Positions 1 to 13,153 of a stretch of DNA of 64,000 nucleotides are shown here, one piece after another; the first letter of the stretch is position 1, and each line of letters opens with the position of its first letter. The notes under the pieces were generated by a model. That model searched no databases. It was not told where the DNA came from and saw only the letters and a list, made by a program, of their open reading frames with translations. This stretch comes from Dichetophora obliterata (Eukaryota > Arthropoda > Insecta > Diptera > Sciomyzidae), in the NCBI GenBank assembly GCA_963920525.1, contig OY986438.1, forward strand, positions 214,954,896 through 215,018,895, written 5' to 3'. The translations under genes and the position numbers were made by a program.

Positions 1-2572
1 ATATATATGAAATAATTCATATATATTATGAATGTTTAAAACTTAAATATATTATGTTTAAAACTGTTTATTTTTAAAATGTTTAAAATGCTTAAAACCA
101 ACCAATTAAGAAATGCATGATAAAAATGCTCACAACAAATTTCGTCACAATATTACATTTGTACAAAACTATTCTAATAAATGTTAAAAATTTTATCATT
201 GCATTTTAATTACGTGATAAACAAAGAATATAAAAATATATAAAAAAATAAAATGTTCTAAATGAAATTGTTTTAATCGGATTAGTTATATACATTTCAA
301 CATAAAATCTATCTGAAATAAATATCTTAATATAACGAAATGGAATTCTTAAATATTTTCCAATTGAATCAAAATATACTTTTGATTATGCTTGCAGGGT
401 TTTCTGATTGGGCAGATAGGTATATTTTTGTTGGTGGTTTAAGATAACCTAATAAGAATACTAATAAAATTATAAGTATATGTGTATATAATAATAAATA
501 TAATATTAATATATATCTATACTATTCTATACTATATATATATATATATACATGCATCTACGATCAATGGTTTTGTCGTAAAATTGACATTTTAATAAAA
601 AATAAAATCATTTTCTTAAATAAATTTCTTAAAATAAAATCATGACTGCTTGTAACTTTGGTATCTTTTAATAAAATACCTACATAAAAACCATTTCAAC
701 AACATTAAAGCAAATGGGTAACAAGCAATTTTCTTATCTTCATGAAAAAAAAACATATTTGCAACTCCTTATTAAAGAATAATTATTTCTTTAGCCGAAT
801 CTGAATTCCGTCTTTTTATTCGGCTAATGAAAAAATTATTATTTGCAGATGCAACCAAAATCTAGCTAGAATAAAATCGCAACAACAATGTCCAGCTAGA
901 AACAACATCAATTCGTCAAACACAAGAAGATCCCAAAAATGAACACAAAAAAATAAGCTGTAAAAGTTGTGGCAAATAGAAGTTACATTTTCATTCACAT
1001 ACATACTTATAATATTGTTTTCTTCTCCTTTCGTTACTTGTCGTATTCATTTTCATGTTTACTTCTTCTTACTCACAGCAATGCGTCAATAACGAGTACA
1101 AAAACTCGTTGGTTGTCATTGTTTTGGTTTTTCTGTCGGTGGATGGCTGATAGTCTGGAAAGAAGTTGGAACGCTGGATGAAGCAATCTCTTGGTATAAT
1201 TTATACTCGTTGACGAAGTTTCCTGAGCCGCTTACGTTGACGCAGACGTTGAAACAGATGTGAGCCTGACTCGCTGTTGTGGGTTTTATTTTATCCACTT
1301 TTTTACATTTTTTTTTTTTTTAGTTTTGCTTTATTTAGATTTCGTTTGCATGTTTTTAAGTACCCAAAAAAATAAAGAAATTTTTATTGAGTGAAAAAGT
1401 TTAAGTCTCGGGTTATTTGACGATTTTACTGAACTCGAAACACAATCAGTTTTTCTTGCCTTTTTAATGCTTTGTCTTTTATAGCCAATTATTTTTACTT
1501 TTCTCCTACTCATTAAGCTTTTAAGAACTGATTGGAATTAAAGAGTCAGGGCTACCTGTCAACTGCAGCAACAACAACAACTATAAAATAATAAAATCTA
1601 AACTTTTTGAACAACTCGTCAAATCACATCAACTCAATATACGGAAGAAGGGGACAATTTTTGCAGTAATGGAGACTCGACGGAAAAAGAAAAAAATCAT
1701 CAATGTCAAAATAAATTTAAGCCATTTAAAGCCACCCTTAGCTGTGCCGTTCATAATGCGGAAATAAGCCATATTTTAAAATTTAAATTGAAATTTCTTC
1801 GCTATCCATCCATGACTGCGTGGCAAATAGATAGATATGCAGTAGAAAGGTACGTAAAAAGGGTTCAGCTAGGTCTAAGGTCTGAGCATAATGCGGCACA
1901 TCGTATCAGGAATGCCATTACCACGGAAATGGCAGACAAAAACGACAAAGTTTCTAATCCAGTTAACAATTTAAAACTAAATCCAAACATTCACTACTGA
2001 ATTCTGCGAACATAATTTGATCCTCCAGCCAGCCACCCCTTGTTTTCTAACGACAACAACAAAAACACGAAAAAGACAAAAATTATAAAGCATCAAAACT
2101 GTCATGGCTGCTACTGTAGATGTACGAGTAAGTGTCAGCGCGATGAGCGGTAATTGTTTTCATAGAAGTGTCATTGTTGTTTTGTCATGTCAAAAGTAGT
2201 GAATGATGAAAACCAGTGGCGGCTTTTATTTTAACTTTTAAAATGTACTCAACTACTGCAGAGAATTTTAATACATATTAGTATTTTCTCCATTTCTTCA
2301 TATTTAGTATTCATACTACACACTATTTTGAGTGTCACTTTAGATATCTCAATGTTCTCGATAAGTGGTTGTCACATGAAAAGAATGCTAATAAAGAATT
2401 CAGGTGGATAAATTTATATATGTGTTTTTTTCCAATATTTAAGTAATTTTTATTCAAATCATTCACTTAAAATATTTTCCCAACAATTAGCTTAAATATC
2501 TAAACTCTAGGTTGCTGATATCATTTCACTATTACAATAAACAAAGACTTAAAAATTACTATTTCTATAACT
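1..2572. other. AT-rich intergenic DNA, no gene seen
   Basis: No reading frame here looks like a protein family I recognise. The DNA is AT-rich, with a short (TA)n run near 532-550 and a CAACAA cluster near 1565-1580. Short open frames on both strands have no domain signature and are taken as chance. Confidence 0.6.
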
Positions 2573-3610
2573 ACGAGGGTCGTTTGACAATTCTGTGAAA
2601 AATGAAACAAGGAAATATTTTTACTGCAACAAAGTTTTATATCTCAATATTGCCTCTTTTTGCTCGATACACTTCGTCTAACGTTCCTACAATTTCTTCA
2701 TCCTATCTGAACAACACGTTTCCGGAAGGTCCTCAAAATAGGCCTCTGTTTCGGTGATGAGCTCCTCTCTGGTGGTGAATCTCTTTTCGCCGAGCCATTT
2801 CTTCAGGTTTGGAAACAGAAAAAAGTCGGAGAGGGCCAAATCTGGAGAACATGCTGGATGAGGAAGCAATTCGTACTTAAATAAATGGAATTTTGCCATG
2901 GGAGCTGGGCGTATGTGAAAGCGAATTGTCTTGATGGAAGTGTATTTTTTTCCTCGCCAAATGGGGACGTTTCTCTTTCAAAGCGTCGTTGAAACGGTCC
3001 AATTCGGCTGCATGGTATTCGCCATTGATCGTTCTTTTCAGTGAAAGGTAATCGATGTAGGTTATACAGCGTTTCTCCCAAAATACTGTCGCCATAACCT
3101 TTCCGGCCGATAGCACCGTCTTCGCCTTCTGCAAAACTCGTTCGACGGGTGAAATCCACTGTTTCGACTGTTCCTTTGTCTGTGGTGTATAGTGATGGAT
3201 TCATGATTCATCCACGGTTACTAATCGATGGAAAAAATCCTTCACACGATTGCGTTTATGGTCGAGAGTGAGCAAACGCGGCATCCATCTTGCGGATAAT
3301 TTTTCATATCCAAATAAATTCGCAAAATGTTCCACACCCGTTCGTTTGAGATGCCTACGGCCTTAAACATTTCGCGTACTTTAACTCTGCGATCGGACAA
3401 CACGATATCTTGAATTTTAGTGACCAATTCTAGTGTGGTGAGCTCATTTGGGCGTACGTGTACGACAGCATTGGAATTCAGTAAACCACTTGGGAATCAT
3501 TCCAATCGCTGGTACAGAGTCCCCATAGTATTTATCAAACCTTTTCTTTGGTTGAAAAAAAAAATGAAAAAATGTGAAATTATTTTGACAAGTTTTGTTT
3601 AAAAAACAAA
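2573..3610 (-). mobile_element. Decayed mariner (Tc1/mariner) element
   Basis: Mariner transposase remnants read on the minus strand. The left boundary is suggested by a TA followed by CGAGGGTCGTTTGACAA at 2573. On the right only a weak inverted counterpart (TTTGACAAGTTTTG near 3582-3595) is visible, so that end is uncertain. The length of about 1.0 kb is slightly below the usual 1.3 kb of full-length mariners, in line with an internal deletion. This is a dead cut-and-paste DNA transposon. Confidence 0.75.
2630..3548 (-). pseudogene. mariner transposase pseudogene (DD34D type)
   Basis: Minus-strand pieces, read from high to low coordinates, follow the usual mariner order. A helix-turn-helix piece FDKYYGDSVPAIGM lies near 3545, then a segment with VTKIQDIVLSDRRVKVREM. 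Next comes the first catalytic Asp in VTVDES, immediately followed by an in-frame stop where the family has Trp (about 3204). The second Asp is in HQDNSLSHTP (about 2915) and the third in SPDLALSDFFLFPNL (about 2815). A frameshift near 2880 separates the second and third catalytic regions, and two TAG stops fall after KKL near 2687. Part of the region before the first Asp appears deleted. The family identity is firm; the gene cannot make a transposase. Confidence 0.85.
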
Positions 3611-4605
3611 TAACAGCAGGTTTTTTCAAAGTAACAACCATGGCAGAATAACCAGGTAGATGCACTAGAAATACGCTCTCTCCAACAACAAAGCAATAAC
3701 AAAGGCGTAATTATAACGTCAAAATGAGCTGATTTGAAAATATTATCAATTTTTACTAACTTGTTTATTCAGTTTTGACAATGAATTTTCAGGACTGCCT
3801 ATAACTTCCTCCCATCACGATTATTCGAAAACAGATCATCAATTGTTAGCTTCCGTTCCAGCATGATAAAATTAACAAGCAATCGTCGATTTCATTAAAT
3901 AAATTTTATGTTTTTTAGCAGCAATTTCACTTGTCAAAATATATTTTGACAGTTTAAATCAGCCGTACATAGCTACACAAATAAATTGGTTACTACACAA
4001 TCGAAATAAGTAGTCGAATGAAAATTATATTAAAAGTAAACTTTCATTTGCTTCATTTAAGGCCAAACTACAATTTATTATGTATTATATCTTTAAACAT
4101 GGCTCATTTTATGAAATTTTAAAGATTTTTGTTTAGTTTTCTTACATGTTCATACATAAAATCTGGGTACTTAATTGATTTATACGGTTACAAGTAAATT
4201 ATACATCCCTATGGCTGAACGAATAAACATAAATTGTCATTAGTGACATTATAGCTACGCCAATGTTTTGCTTTCTCGTTTTTTGCTCTCCGTATTGCAT
4301 CTACCTGTTTATTCTGCCATCGTAACAGCCAATATTTTTTAAAAATATAGAGAAAGGTGTGGTGAAGTGTAACGTGGTGTGAAGTGTGTTTTATAAATTT
4401 TTGTATTTGCGTGTTTATTATGTGAGACACTTTTTTGAAAACAGTCACATGTAGCTTATGATTATACAAAGATTTGACGGTTCGTCTTAGACTTTTGTGA
4501 AATTAAAAGATAATCGTGTACTCTAATAATTTTTTTTTTACAAAATATACTGACCTAACAGGACATACACAAAGAGTATAAAAAAAACACATCTTTCGGT
4601 CAAAT
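3611..4605. other. AT-rich intergenic DNA, nothing recognised
   Basis: No gene, RNA or clear repeat boundary was seen. The short open frames lack any family signature. Confidence 0.5.
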
Positions 4606-4765
4606 ACACTTTTTTAAAGATCTGTTTCGCTGCTGACGAGTGAACGGCAGTGATCGTTTGATTTCGAGAAATATCTCGATCTGACTCGCTTTTGAAGCTA
4701 AGTAGACTACTGAACTCGACTCTGAATGTAGTACTTTGTTGTGGCAGAAACCAGTGCATCCGTGC
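4606..4765 (-). repeat. Dispersed repeat, inverted relative to the copy at 40100-40232
   Basis: The reverse complement of this stretch shares ordered blocks with 40100-40232: GCCACAA, then TCGAGTTCAGTAG, then AACGATCACTGCCG, then CACTCGTCAGCAGC. Blocks in the same order with small indels indicate two diverged copies of one dispersed sequence about 36 kb apart in opposite orientation. The element type and full extent are not clear. Confidence 0.6.
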
Positions 4766-4906
4766 AGAGGGTTAGTTAAGTTGTTCTACACGGAGAAAAC
4801 TATTTGCTAAATTTGTATTGTGGATAAGCAGAACTTGCGCTTGAATCTCAGCCACATCAAAATTATGCTAGACTTCAGCAAAAACTAATCAAAATTTGCT
4901 ATTTCA

Positions 4907-4947
4907 GTTTATAATAACTAAGCAAAATTTTGCTAGTTATTATAAAC
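4907..4947. repeat. 41-bp near-perfect palindrome
   Basis: GTTTATAATAACT and AGTTATTATAAAC flank the self-complementary core AGCAAAATTTTGCT, with one unpaired base. The surrounding 200 bp has further AGCAAA/TTTGCT motifs (4786-4990). It could be the core of a small fold-back element; no target-site duplication was found. Confidence 0.7.
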
Positions 4948-6227
4948 TTCAAAAGCAAATTTCTACTCAATTCAAGCAAATATTTGCTAAGTTATTAGTT
5001 ATGCCATTTTCATATATTCATTTATTTATTAAAATTAAAAATTAGTACAGTAAGACCTTAAATGGAATTTTAGCGTACAGCAGTTGAAAATATTAATAGT
5101 CAACAGAAAACGATGAGAATAAAACTTAAAACTAGTAAATATAAATATAATTTTGCAAAACAAAACAATTTAGAGATATAAAAGAATAACATTTAGTCGC
5201 ACATCTTAACTAAATATTTGCTTATCATAACTTTACAAAATAAAAGAAGGATTAAATGCAGTGATAAAAACAGTAAAGAAAAGAAAGGAAAAGAAATTAA
5301 AAGAAAAGACATGACCTATCGAAAAAGGAGTAGCTTTGTTAGACCTCGATGAAAAAAACTCTGCGCGTGGTGAAACTGACGAAAGGGTATGTGGAAAGAT
5401 GTAACAAGTGTTTGATAAAAGCTCAGGATATGCTAGTTTTAATTAGATCTATTTTTATGTTCTATTGCTGAAATATTTGGGGGTATAAATTTTAATACTA
5501 TGAAATCAAAAGAGGAACTTACATCCGATGACGTGGCCTTTAAATATTTTACTATCATCAGTGCAGAAGTAGAAATAGGTTTTTCTGTTTACAAAAACAT
5601 TTTGCCAGACAATCGATGTTTCTTGTACTTTGTAATATTTTATACAATAAATTTAAAATTTAGTAATGTTTTATTTTATTAAAGCTTTATTTTTTTTATA
5701 TAATTGTTTGCATTTTTAAGATCATTTTTGTCAGTTTTAAGGCCATTTTCTGCAGTTTTTAGGTAATTTTTGTCATTTTTTTATGTAATTTTCTGCAGTT
5801 TTTTAGGTCATCAAAATCCGAGCCCTGATAATTACACATTTTTTATTTTAACTACTTTCAATCAAAATTTAAAAAAAAAAAATCCAATGTGCTTTCTTTT
5901 TGTCAAGACATGTATGCTATTTCTATTTTATCATTTGTCCGTACTAATCGCTGTTTTCACCGCCATTCAGAAAAATTCGAAAAATTTCGAAATGTGGCGA
6001 AAATCCCGATCCTTTCAGATTTGATTAAAATAATGAAAGGCTTTAAAATTCTTGTCTTTGACTTCGGCACTGATTCTTAAAACAAAACTACAAAAATTCT
6101 ACAAGCTTCTATTACTAATACTGATACTCTAACTACGATTATTTGTCTAACACCAAAATGGAATCAGCAACATTTAAATTCTAACGCATACACACACGCA
6201 TACACTCATGCAGTCACATGCACACAA
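4948..6227. other. AT-rich intergenic DNA with one short tandem repeat
   Basis: No gene was recognised. A 22-bp degenerate tandem repeat at 5711-5809 is listed separately. A CA-rich stretch (about 6187-6227) lies just before the fold-back element. Confidence 0.5.
5711..5809. repeat. Degenerate 22-bp tandem repeat
   Basis: About four to five units alternate between a form with ATTTTTGTCA and a form with ATTTTCTGCAG, each followed by TTTTTAGG-like bases. The array is short and T-rich, with no coding meaning. Confidence 0.7.
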
Positions 6228-6229
6228 TA

Positions 6230-7433
6230 GGGTGGGTCAAAAAAATCCATTGTTGTTTTTTAAAAGTGACTCGGAAAAATGGGTTGCTAGATACCTTAAG
6301 AAAAATCTCACCAAATATGAGCTCTTAATTTTAATATTTTAATTTTTTTTTCTCAGTCCAATAGAAAAAATTCATACCTCATCATTAATTGATTGTACAG
6401 ACAAATGTTTTTCAAGAATTTTGTAGGAAATTTAATGCTCTACAGAAAAGGTATCCCATATTTTTTCCGTAAACCTCACCATTTAATGATATTGAAGATT
6501 TAAGTTTGATTATATTAAAACATATTTTATTTTTGTTTATGAATTTTATAACTCGACAATAAATGACTAATATAAAATGCTCACTATAACTTTTTGTAGG
6601 AAGTTAAGTGCTCTATAAAAATGTTTTCATTGTTTTGGCGATTAAATAAGGCGCTTAAAAGATATTCATTATCAAACTTTCATGTGTACTGATTTTAAGA
6701 ATTTTTGATTAGATAATCGAAAAATTTCATTTTAGTTTATAAGTTTTGATTAAATTTACACAAATTTTAATTTTTATCAACTAAGAAACTTCAAAATATT
6801 TTTCAAGTTTTTTTTATGAGTAGTACCTTCGTTTACATTTAAAAAAATTAATTGTTCATTATTAATCGCTTAGTTAATTATTTATTAATAAAAAAGCAAA
6901 GTTTTCGTTATAAAGATATTATGATATGTAAAATAAACTCAAATAATACTTATATTAATGACAAAAAATGAAATTTGTTTCAAAAACTCTTAAAATCAGT
7001 GCACTTGAAAGTTTTGAACGCTTAATTTAATCACCAAAACATTGGATACCATTTTTATATAAAAGTTAATTTCCTACACAAATTTGTATTGCGCATTTTG
7101 TAATAGCCATTTATTGTCAAGTTTTAAAATTCATAAACAAAAATGTCTTAAAATAATCAAACTTAAATCTTCAATATCATTCAAATGGTGAGGTTGATGG
7201 AAAAAATATGGAATACCCTCTTTGTAGAGCATTAAATTTCCTACAAAATTCTTGCAAAACATTCTTAATGATGAGGTATGAATTTTTTTCTTTTGGACTG
7301 AGAAAAAAAAAACTGCGATTCCTATTAAAATGAAGAGCTCATATTTGGTGAGAATTTTTGTAAGGTCTAACAACCTAGCAACCCATTTTTCCGTGTCACT
7401 TGTAAAAAAATAATTGATTTTTTTGACCCACCC
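6230..7433. mobile_element. 1.2-kb fold-back transposon with TA duplications
   Basis: The element starts GGGTGGGTCAAAAAAATC at 6230 and ends with the inverse, GATTTTTTTGACCCACCC, at 7433. Both ends are flanked by TA (6228-6229 and 7434-7435). The two arms are complementary for roughly 460 bp; for example GAGCTC..ATATTTGGTGAGA near 7335 mirrors TCTCACCAAATATGAGCTC near 6310, and the CACTTGAAAG near 7000 mirrors the CTTTCATGTG near 6685. A loop of about 280 bp lies between. No transposase is encoded. TA duplication suggests mobilisation by a Tc1/mariner-type transposase, but the family was not recognised. Confidence 0.85.
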
Positions 7434-7435
7434 TA

Positions 7436-10400
7436 GTACACACACTTCTACGATTGCATGCACAGCGCATTTTGCAAACGTCACTCACGTGCTCTTGACA
7501 TAGACTATTACAACAGCATTGATAGCAGTAAGTAACAGAAATAGCAAAACAACAACAAAAATGGGGTACATCCTATAAATCCCCGTGGATAACATGCATT
7601 ACGAATTTGTAGTTAGGATAAAAATGAAACGAAAGGATAAATGACAACAACAAGATCGAAATACGAAATAAAATAAAATAGCTGAATCCTATTTTTAGCC
7701 GATTTAAGTTTGCAATTTTTCCATTTTTTCTCCAATAGCTAAAGTAAAGCAGCAGCAGCAACAACAAATACAACAACAATCATAACAACAACCACCACAG
7801 CACACAAACAACAGCAAAAATCATGTCTGAAAGTCTTATCGGCTCGTATTGCATTTGTTTGAATGTCCTTTGATTGAAGTTCGAACTACAATCTTACAAC
7901 AACAACAATAAATACAGCAACAACAACAATACTTTTTATTGTTGTTGTCATTGGTAATACTGCTGCTGAACTGAACAATCGACATGCCGGCAACTACAAC
8001 AACTACAACAATTACAACAACAGCAAAAAAAAAAAAGGCAACAAAGCAATGACATAAAAAGGCTGCTCCAAAAATGCCGTTATGCAAAGCTGCATTTAAA
8101 GGATCCAATTTTTGTTGCTGGTTATTTTTTGTTGATGCTGTTGTTGTTTTTTGCTGCTTGGTAATTTAAGGATACTCACGCGACAGCAGTAGCGGCGGAC
8201 TATATTGAGTGGTGGTTCGTCGATGTCGCTAATGGCGCTGTTGACAAACACTTGCTATCGCCTAGGGCCGCTGTGTCGAAAGAGTCCTTTTTGCATATTG
8301 ACTGAGTGCATGCGTTGTTGTTGTTGTTGTTGTTGTTGCTACATGTTGTGCCATATAAGCAGCACAATAAAAAAGAACAAACACAAAAATCCCAATTGAG
8401 CAAATATTAGGAATTTGTATTCACGATTTTCATTGGCATTTTTACGCTGTTTAGTCCTTGATTGACGTTTGACATTTTTTATATGTTTTATTTTTGTCTT
8501 TGCACACAAACAGTTTCGACATTTTGCAATCGCTATAAAATTACATTTGATTTGAGTGACAAACGTGCATGTGTAACTGTTATACGGATCGGATATAGAA
8601 ATAATTATAATTAAAAACGTAGTTGAAAGGTTTGGAAAATAAAATAGATCAGTGTTTTAATAAAGTCAAATTGAACAAAGTCATGTAACTGATAGATGTG
8701 ACAGTTTATTTCAACAAATAGTTTTTCAGTGCTTTAATACTCTCTCCTTTATGGAATGTGGAATATTTATTGTTTGCAGATTACAAAATTTATTACATTT
8801 TCAAGTGCAACCAAGAACAGTTGCAACTTTTGCGCAACAAGCTAGAAGAAGTGCTGCGGCACATAAATGTCTTACAAACTTCTCGCTTTTTATGATCCTG
8901 AACTGAAATCTTTATAGCTCAGCTGATTCAAGCACAATTGGGGCACAAATCGCAACATTGTTGCTTGTATCAAGCCAGGTGCAATGTCCTCATCATCATC
9001 ATCGTCGTGTCGTCATCCTGATCATCATCAACTAGTCGCAGCACGAAGGGTCGTGTTTCGATCAATCGTTTAAGATGCCTGCCTGAATTGTCTAAAATCC
9101 GGTTCGGATCTGAATTGTGGACCGTGCCGCACAATCGGAGACAAATTCGAAACCACAGCTGCTACGAGCGAGTGCAAAGGGTCCTGCTGCAATTTTTTTA
9201 GGCTATTGCAGTGCAGCAGCAGTGGCAGCAACACAAATTGGGAAAACAAATAAAGAAAAACTGCAGTGAATGGAAATTAGGGGCCGACGATATGGACATA
9301 TGGGTTATGATTTTCCATTGTTGCATTTCGCATTTGGGTTTGATACATTGTTGTTACTCCTGCTGTTGCTTTTGACAAGGAGTGCCGTCTACAGGCTTTG
9401 GGTATATCACCTGGCGGTGCACCCTTTAGCGTTGTGCTTGCTTGCATAGTCTAGCACTCCAAATGAACACAATCAAACACTCTGGCTCTACAGCAACACA
9501 AAACAACAAGGACCTTTAAAGGAGTTGTATTCTTTTGTTTTAATAACATTTTGCTTTCAACCCTTTTTTCCACCCGTTTTGGTTGTTTGATTGCTTTATG
9601 ATGCACGCAACGGTTAGTGTTTTCATTGTTGTTTTTGTGTTTGTTTCAATATATTAAGTTCGTAATAACAGTGCTGCCCATAATTTACCGAAATATCAAG
9701 AGAAAAACAGAAAAAAATCGTGGATTTAAAAGGATATAAAATATTGGTGGTCATTAAGGAAGCGTCTGTTTTGTTGTTATTCTGGTTGTTGTGTTTGTTG
9801 TTGTAAATACCACATTCATAGCCCGAGTACAAATTAATTAAGTCTTGCTTTTCACCAACAGCAAACCTGAATTTTCTTGTTTTTGTAAATTGAGTAGCTA
9901 CGCAACACGTCATACAAAATATTAGCAGCTAAAAAAGCGTCACAAGAAGGATATGAGCCCGCACGTCAAAGGAAGTTTTTCCAAGGAGTATTATATTTTG
10001 TTGTGTCTTTTTTGTCAGTTTAACTTTATTGCACAGCCAAGTAGTTTGTGTTGCTGTTCATTGACTTGGCTTCCGATCATTTCTTACACAAAAAATACAT
10101 AAATAAATGAATCCAATTTAATACGCAACTTCAGTCTATGGCTTCTAAGCCCAAATCGTCTCAAATATCAATGGCATCTGACCGAGTGGTGATCGTGATC
10201 GTGTGTTTTTTTTTTCTCCATATGACCAGCACATCTGTCAGTCATGTTTGTTGTTATAATGTATGTTCTAAGGAAAAACACACAAAGAAAACATTAGAAT
10301 AATAGCTATAGAAATAAATTTCCTTAATTTTCCCCGAATTTAACCACTTTGTATAAGCTTCAATTTTATGTGATGGCCCTTGCGTAATTCTTAAACGAGC

Positions 10401-10777
10401 ATGGCCGGTTCTATTTCACCTAACCAGGATATCCGAGGTTCAAATACCTTCTGAAACCAGATTTTCTGAGCGGCTGTCACTTTTATAGTGTTAAGCCTTA
10501 GAAAATATTATGTAAAGTTGATAGTTTGAGTAAAAAATGTAGTAATACGCATTACCAAGGTGACTATAAAATGCTTGGCTAATACCCTTTAAAGAGCTTT
10601 ATTAGTTAAAAGCCTAAAGCTTGCGAAATTACGTTGAAACTAATAAATCAAGATTTAATTTATCTAAAAAACCCTTAACTTATTTTTGTTGTTCAGAAAT
10701 CATTTTTTGTAAATATAGCATTTATTAACAAACAAATGCATTTAGTAAAAATAGAAAGAATATAGCAGGGCCCGTAA
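7436..10777. other. Intergenic DNA with many CAA/CAG/TTG microsatellites
   Basis: No gene is supportable. CAACAA, CAGCAG or their complements recur at 7545-7560, 7748-7800, 7895-8030 and 8140-8155, and a (TTG)n run lies at about 8316-8339. Open frames such as poly-Cys or poly-Asn stretches are translations of these repeats. The 8900-9450 part is less AT-rich and includes ATCATC/CGTCGT triplets (8985-9030). Such unique, triplet-rich DNA beside a developmental gene may be regulatory in flies, but nothing specific was identified. Confidence 0.5.
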
Positions 10778-12055
10778 CGGCTATGATTGTTTTTCAAAAA
10801 AGTCAACATATAATCGTTTTTTTTACTAGTTTCATTTCCATCAAAAATTAAAGTTCAAATATGAATTTTATTTTTTCGATCAAATATATAAGTTAAAATT
10901 TAATTTTAATTTTTTTTGATCAAAAATAAAATATAAAATTTGACTTTTAGTTTTCGATTAAAAATAACTGCTAAAATTTGACTTTTATTTATTCACTCAA
11001 AAATAAAAGTTAAAATTTGACTGTTAGTTTTCCGATGAAAAATAGAGATATAAAAAATTTGACAAATCTAGTCCTTATTAACCATTGTAATAGTTTAAAT
11101 TTTTAAAACACATAATAGAGTAAATTTCTTATTCTTTTACACCTATATTCGTAACATTTATGCACAGAGACAAAAACATCGCTATCGATATTAATATCGT
11201 TGCATTGCATGGCTTAATTGCTTATCATTGCACATTTTGTTTTCATTTATTTTGCAAACGACTGGAACAGTGACTGCAAGCAGATGATGTAGGAATTAAA
11301 ATATGACTTTTACTTTTGATCGAAAACTTAAAAGTAAAAATTTAACTGTTAGTACATGAATTAAATTGTGAGCTTTAGATCAAGTAAGTTTTTAAGAAGG
11401 CAAAAACAACAACAACATCAACTCTGTATAGAGTCAATCACTTAGCTGACTAGACAGTCTGTTTCGGAAATCGCTACATTTTCCTTTTCAGTAGTCTTTG
11501 AATGATTAGGCTGTGATCAACTCACTGTTTAAACAAGTATATGAGTGCGCAGATTTTGGAATTCATTCTTTTGAATTGTATGGCTGCTAATCATATGACA
11601 TTTCAAAGCGGTAGGCTATTTATAGATCACCGCCATCAACTCTATCAAGGGTTGCCATCTGTTCTAGTTGCTTCTTTATTTATTTCAATATTCATTAGTG
11701 TTCGATAGTTTGTCGAAATGCACCATAGAAATGAAACGAATTTTTTGCTTCGCCAGAAGACTTACTTGATCTAAAGATCAAAATTTAATTCATGTAATAA
11801 TTTCATAGATCATTAAACTAATTATTTAACTGTTAGTTTTTATAAAAAAAAAAAATAATGTAAAATGTTAGCTTATATTTTTGATCGAAAAAATAAAAGA
11901 AAATTTTAACTTTTATTATTGATCATAAAAATTAAAGTCAAATTACAACATTTATATTTGATTTAGAAGTAAAATTTAAACTTCTATTTTTGATCGAAAT
12001 AAAATTGGTCAAAAAATAACGATTATTCATTGACTTTTTAAAAAAAAAAAATCAG
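10778..12055. mobile_element. Inverted-repeat element built of subrepeats, carrying a nested MITE
   Basis: The left end (GATTGTTTTTC..AAAAGTCAAC..ATAATCGTTTTTT, 10778-10823) is mirrored at 12005-12055. Both arms are made of a degenerate unit close to TTGATCAAAAATAAAAGTT plus AAAATTTGACTTTTA, repeated several times at 10835-11080, about 11300-11345 and 11800-12005. The centre is interrupted by a 440-bp MITE (11355-11794). No protein is encoded, and no target-site duplication was identified, so the exact ends are approximate. Confidence 0.6.
11355..11794. mobile_element. MITE, copy A (440 bp, TA duplication)
   Basis: The inverted ends start CATGAATTAAATTG and GAGCTTTAGATCAAGTAAG on the left and finish with CTTACTTGATCTAAAG and AATTTAATTCATG on the right. 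TA flanks both sides (11353-11354 and 11795-11796). A second copy (33085-33482) in this window shares the interior, including AGTCAATCACTTAGCTGACT and GTGATCAACTCACTGTT. It has no coding capacity and is probably moved by a Tc1/mariner-type transposase. Confidence 0.9.
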
Positions 12056-13141
12056 ATGAATTAAAATCTTTAAAGATTATTATTCCTTAGCGAACAAGCA
12101 ACACATTGCGATATTCAAATATCGAATAGACTTACTCTTTCCATTTGACTTTTTGGATAGAAATATAGAAAATAACTGTTATTTTCTGTCCCTGGAATGT
12201 AGCGTTAAGTTAATAAATGTACTTATAAATACTTATAAAAAGCACCGAAGAAACTGTTATGCTATAATTTTTTATTGTAATATCTTTGATATTTGATGCC
12301 GAATTTTCCATATTAACATTGTATAGTTTTTGATTTAATATTTATTAAATAAGTAAATAGAAATAATTTTTTGAGTGTCTCAAAAGGCTAATGCACTTAG
12401 ATTCTTTCTGACACTAAAACTTTTAAGTTTTGTTCATTTGTGAGAAAATATACACTCTAAAACTAATTAAAAAAAAACACCAAATATTGGTGAATTTCAC
12501 GCCATTTACTATAGCGTGTGTTTACGCGTGACTTAAAATAAAATCTTTGCCTTAACGTCATATGATTTCGAAGAGTTAATTCGAACAAATGTCAAATCAT
12601 ATAAAACTTGAACAGTAGGTTGGTCACATCTTAATCACTTAAGGAAGGTTTAAGGCTTTTTAGGGTTAAAATTAAGGCATAATTAAGAAGTTTTTTTTGA
12701 AAAAGTTTATTATATATGGCCAATTCCAAGAAGGCCTTACGTACGATTTTTACGAAGAAATATCAAAAAAAAAATGTCTAATTTTTAAAGACTTTTTTAT
12801 ATTTACGTAGTAATTAAGTAGTACTATATAAAGTAAAAACAATTACAACAACTGACCCTAAGGAATTAAAGACAAGCAAAAATATGTCCTAGCGTTACGT
12901 TACAAAGAACGGAAGTGATTTTTGACTTGGATTAAAAAATTTTCAAAACTGTCTGAATTGGGCAAAACTTTTTGTATAAAAATTTTTTTAGAAGGGTTTG
13001 AAATAACAAAGGTTTTTTTTCCAAGTGGTCAAATGGAAAAATATTCTCTGGTTTTTTTACTAGGTTTTTTGATCTGGCGTTACGTTACTTAAATTTCCAT
13101 TGCAGTTCAATATGGTAATTAAGTAATGAGGTAGTTAAGTA
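12056..13141. other. AT-rich intergenic DNA, nothing recognised
   Basis: No gene or boundary-defined repeat was seen. The stretch ends at the 12-bp target-site duplication of the adjacent SINE. Confidence 0.5.
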
Positions 13142-13153
13142 AGTATGTAATTA

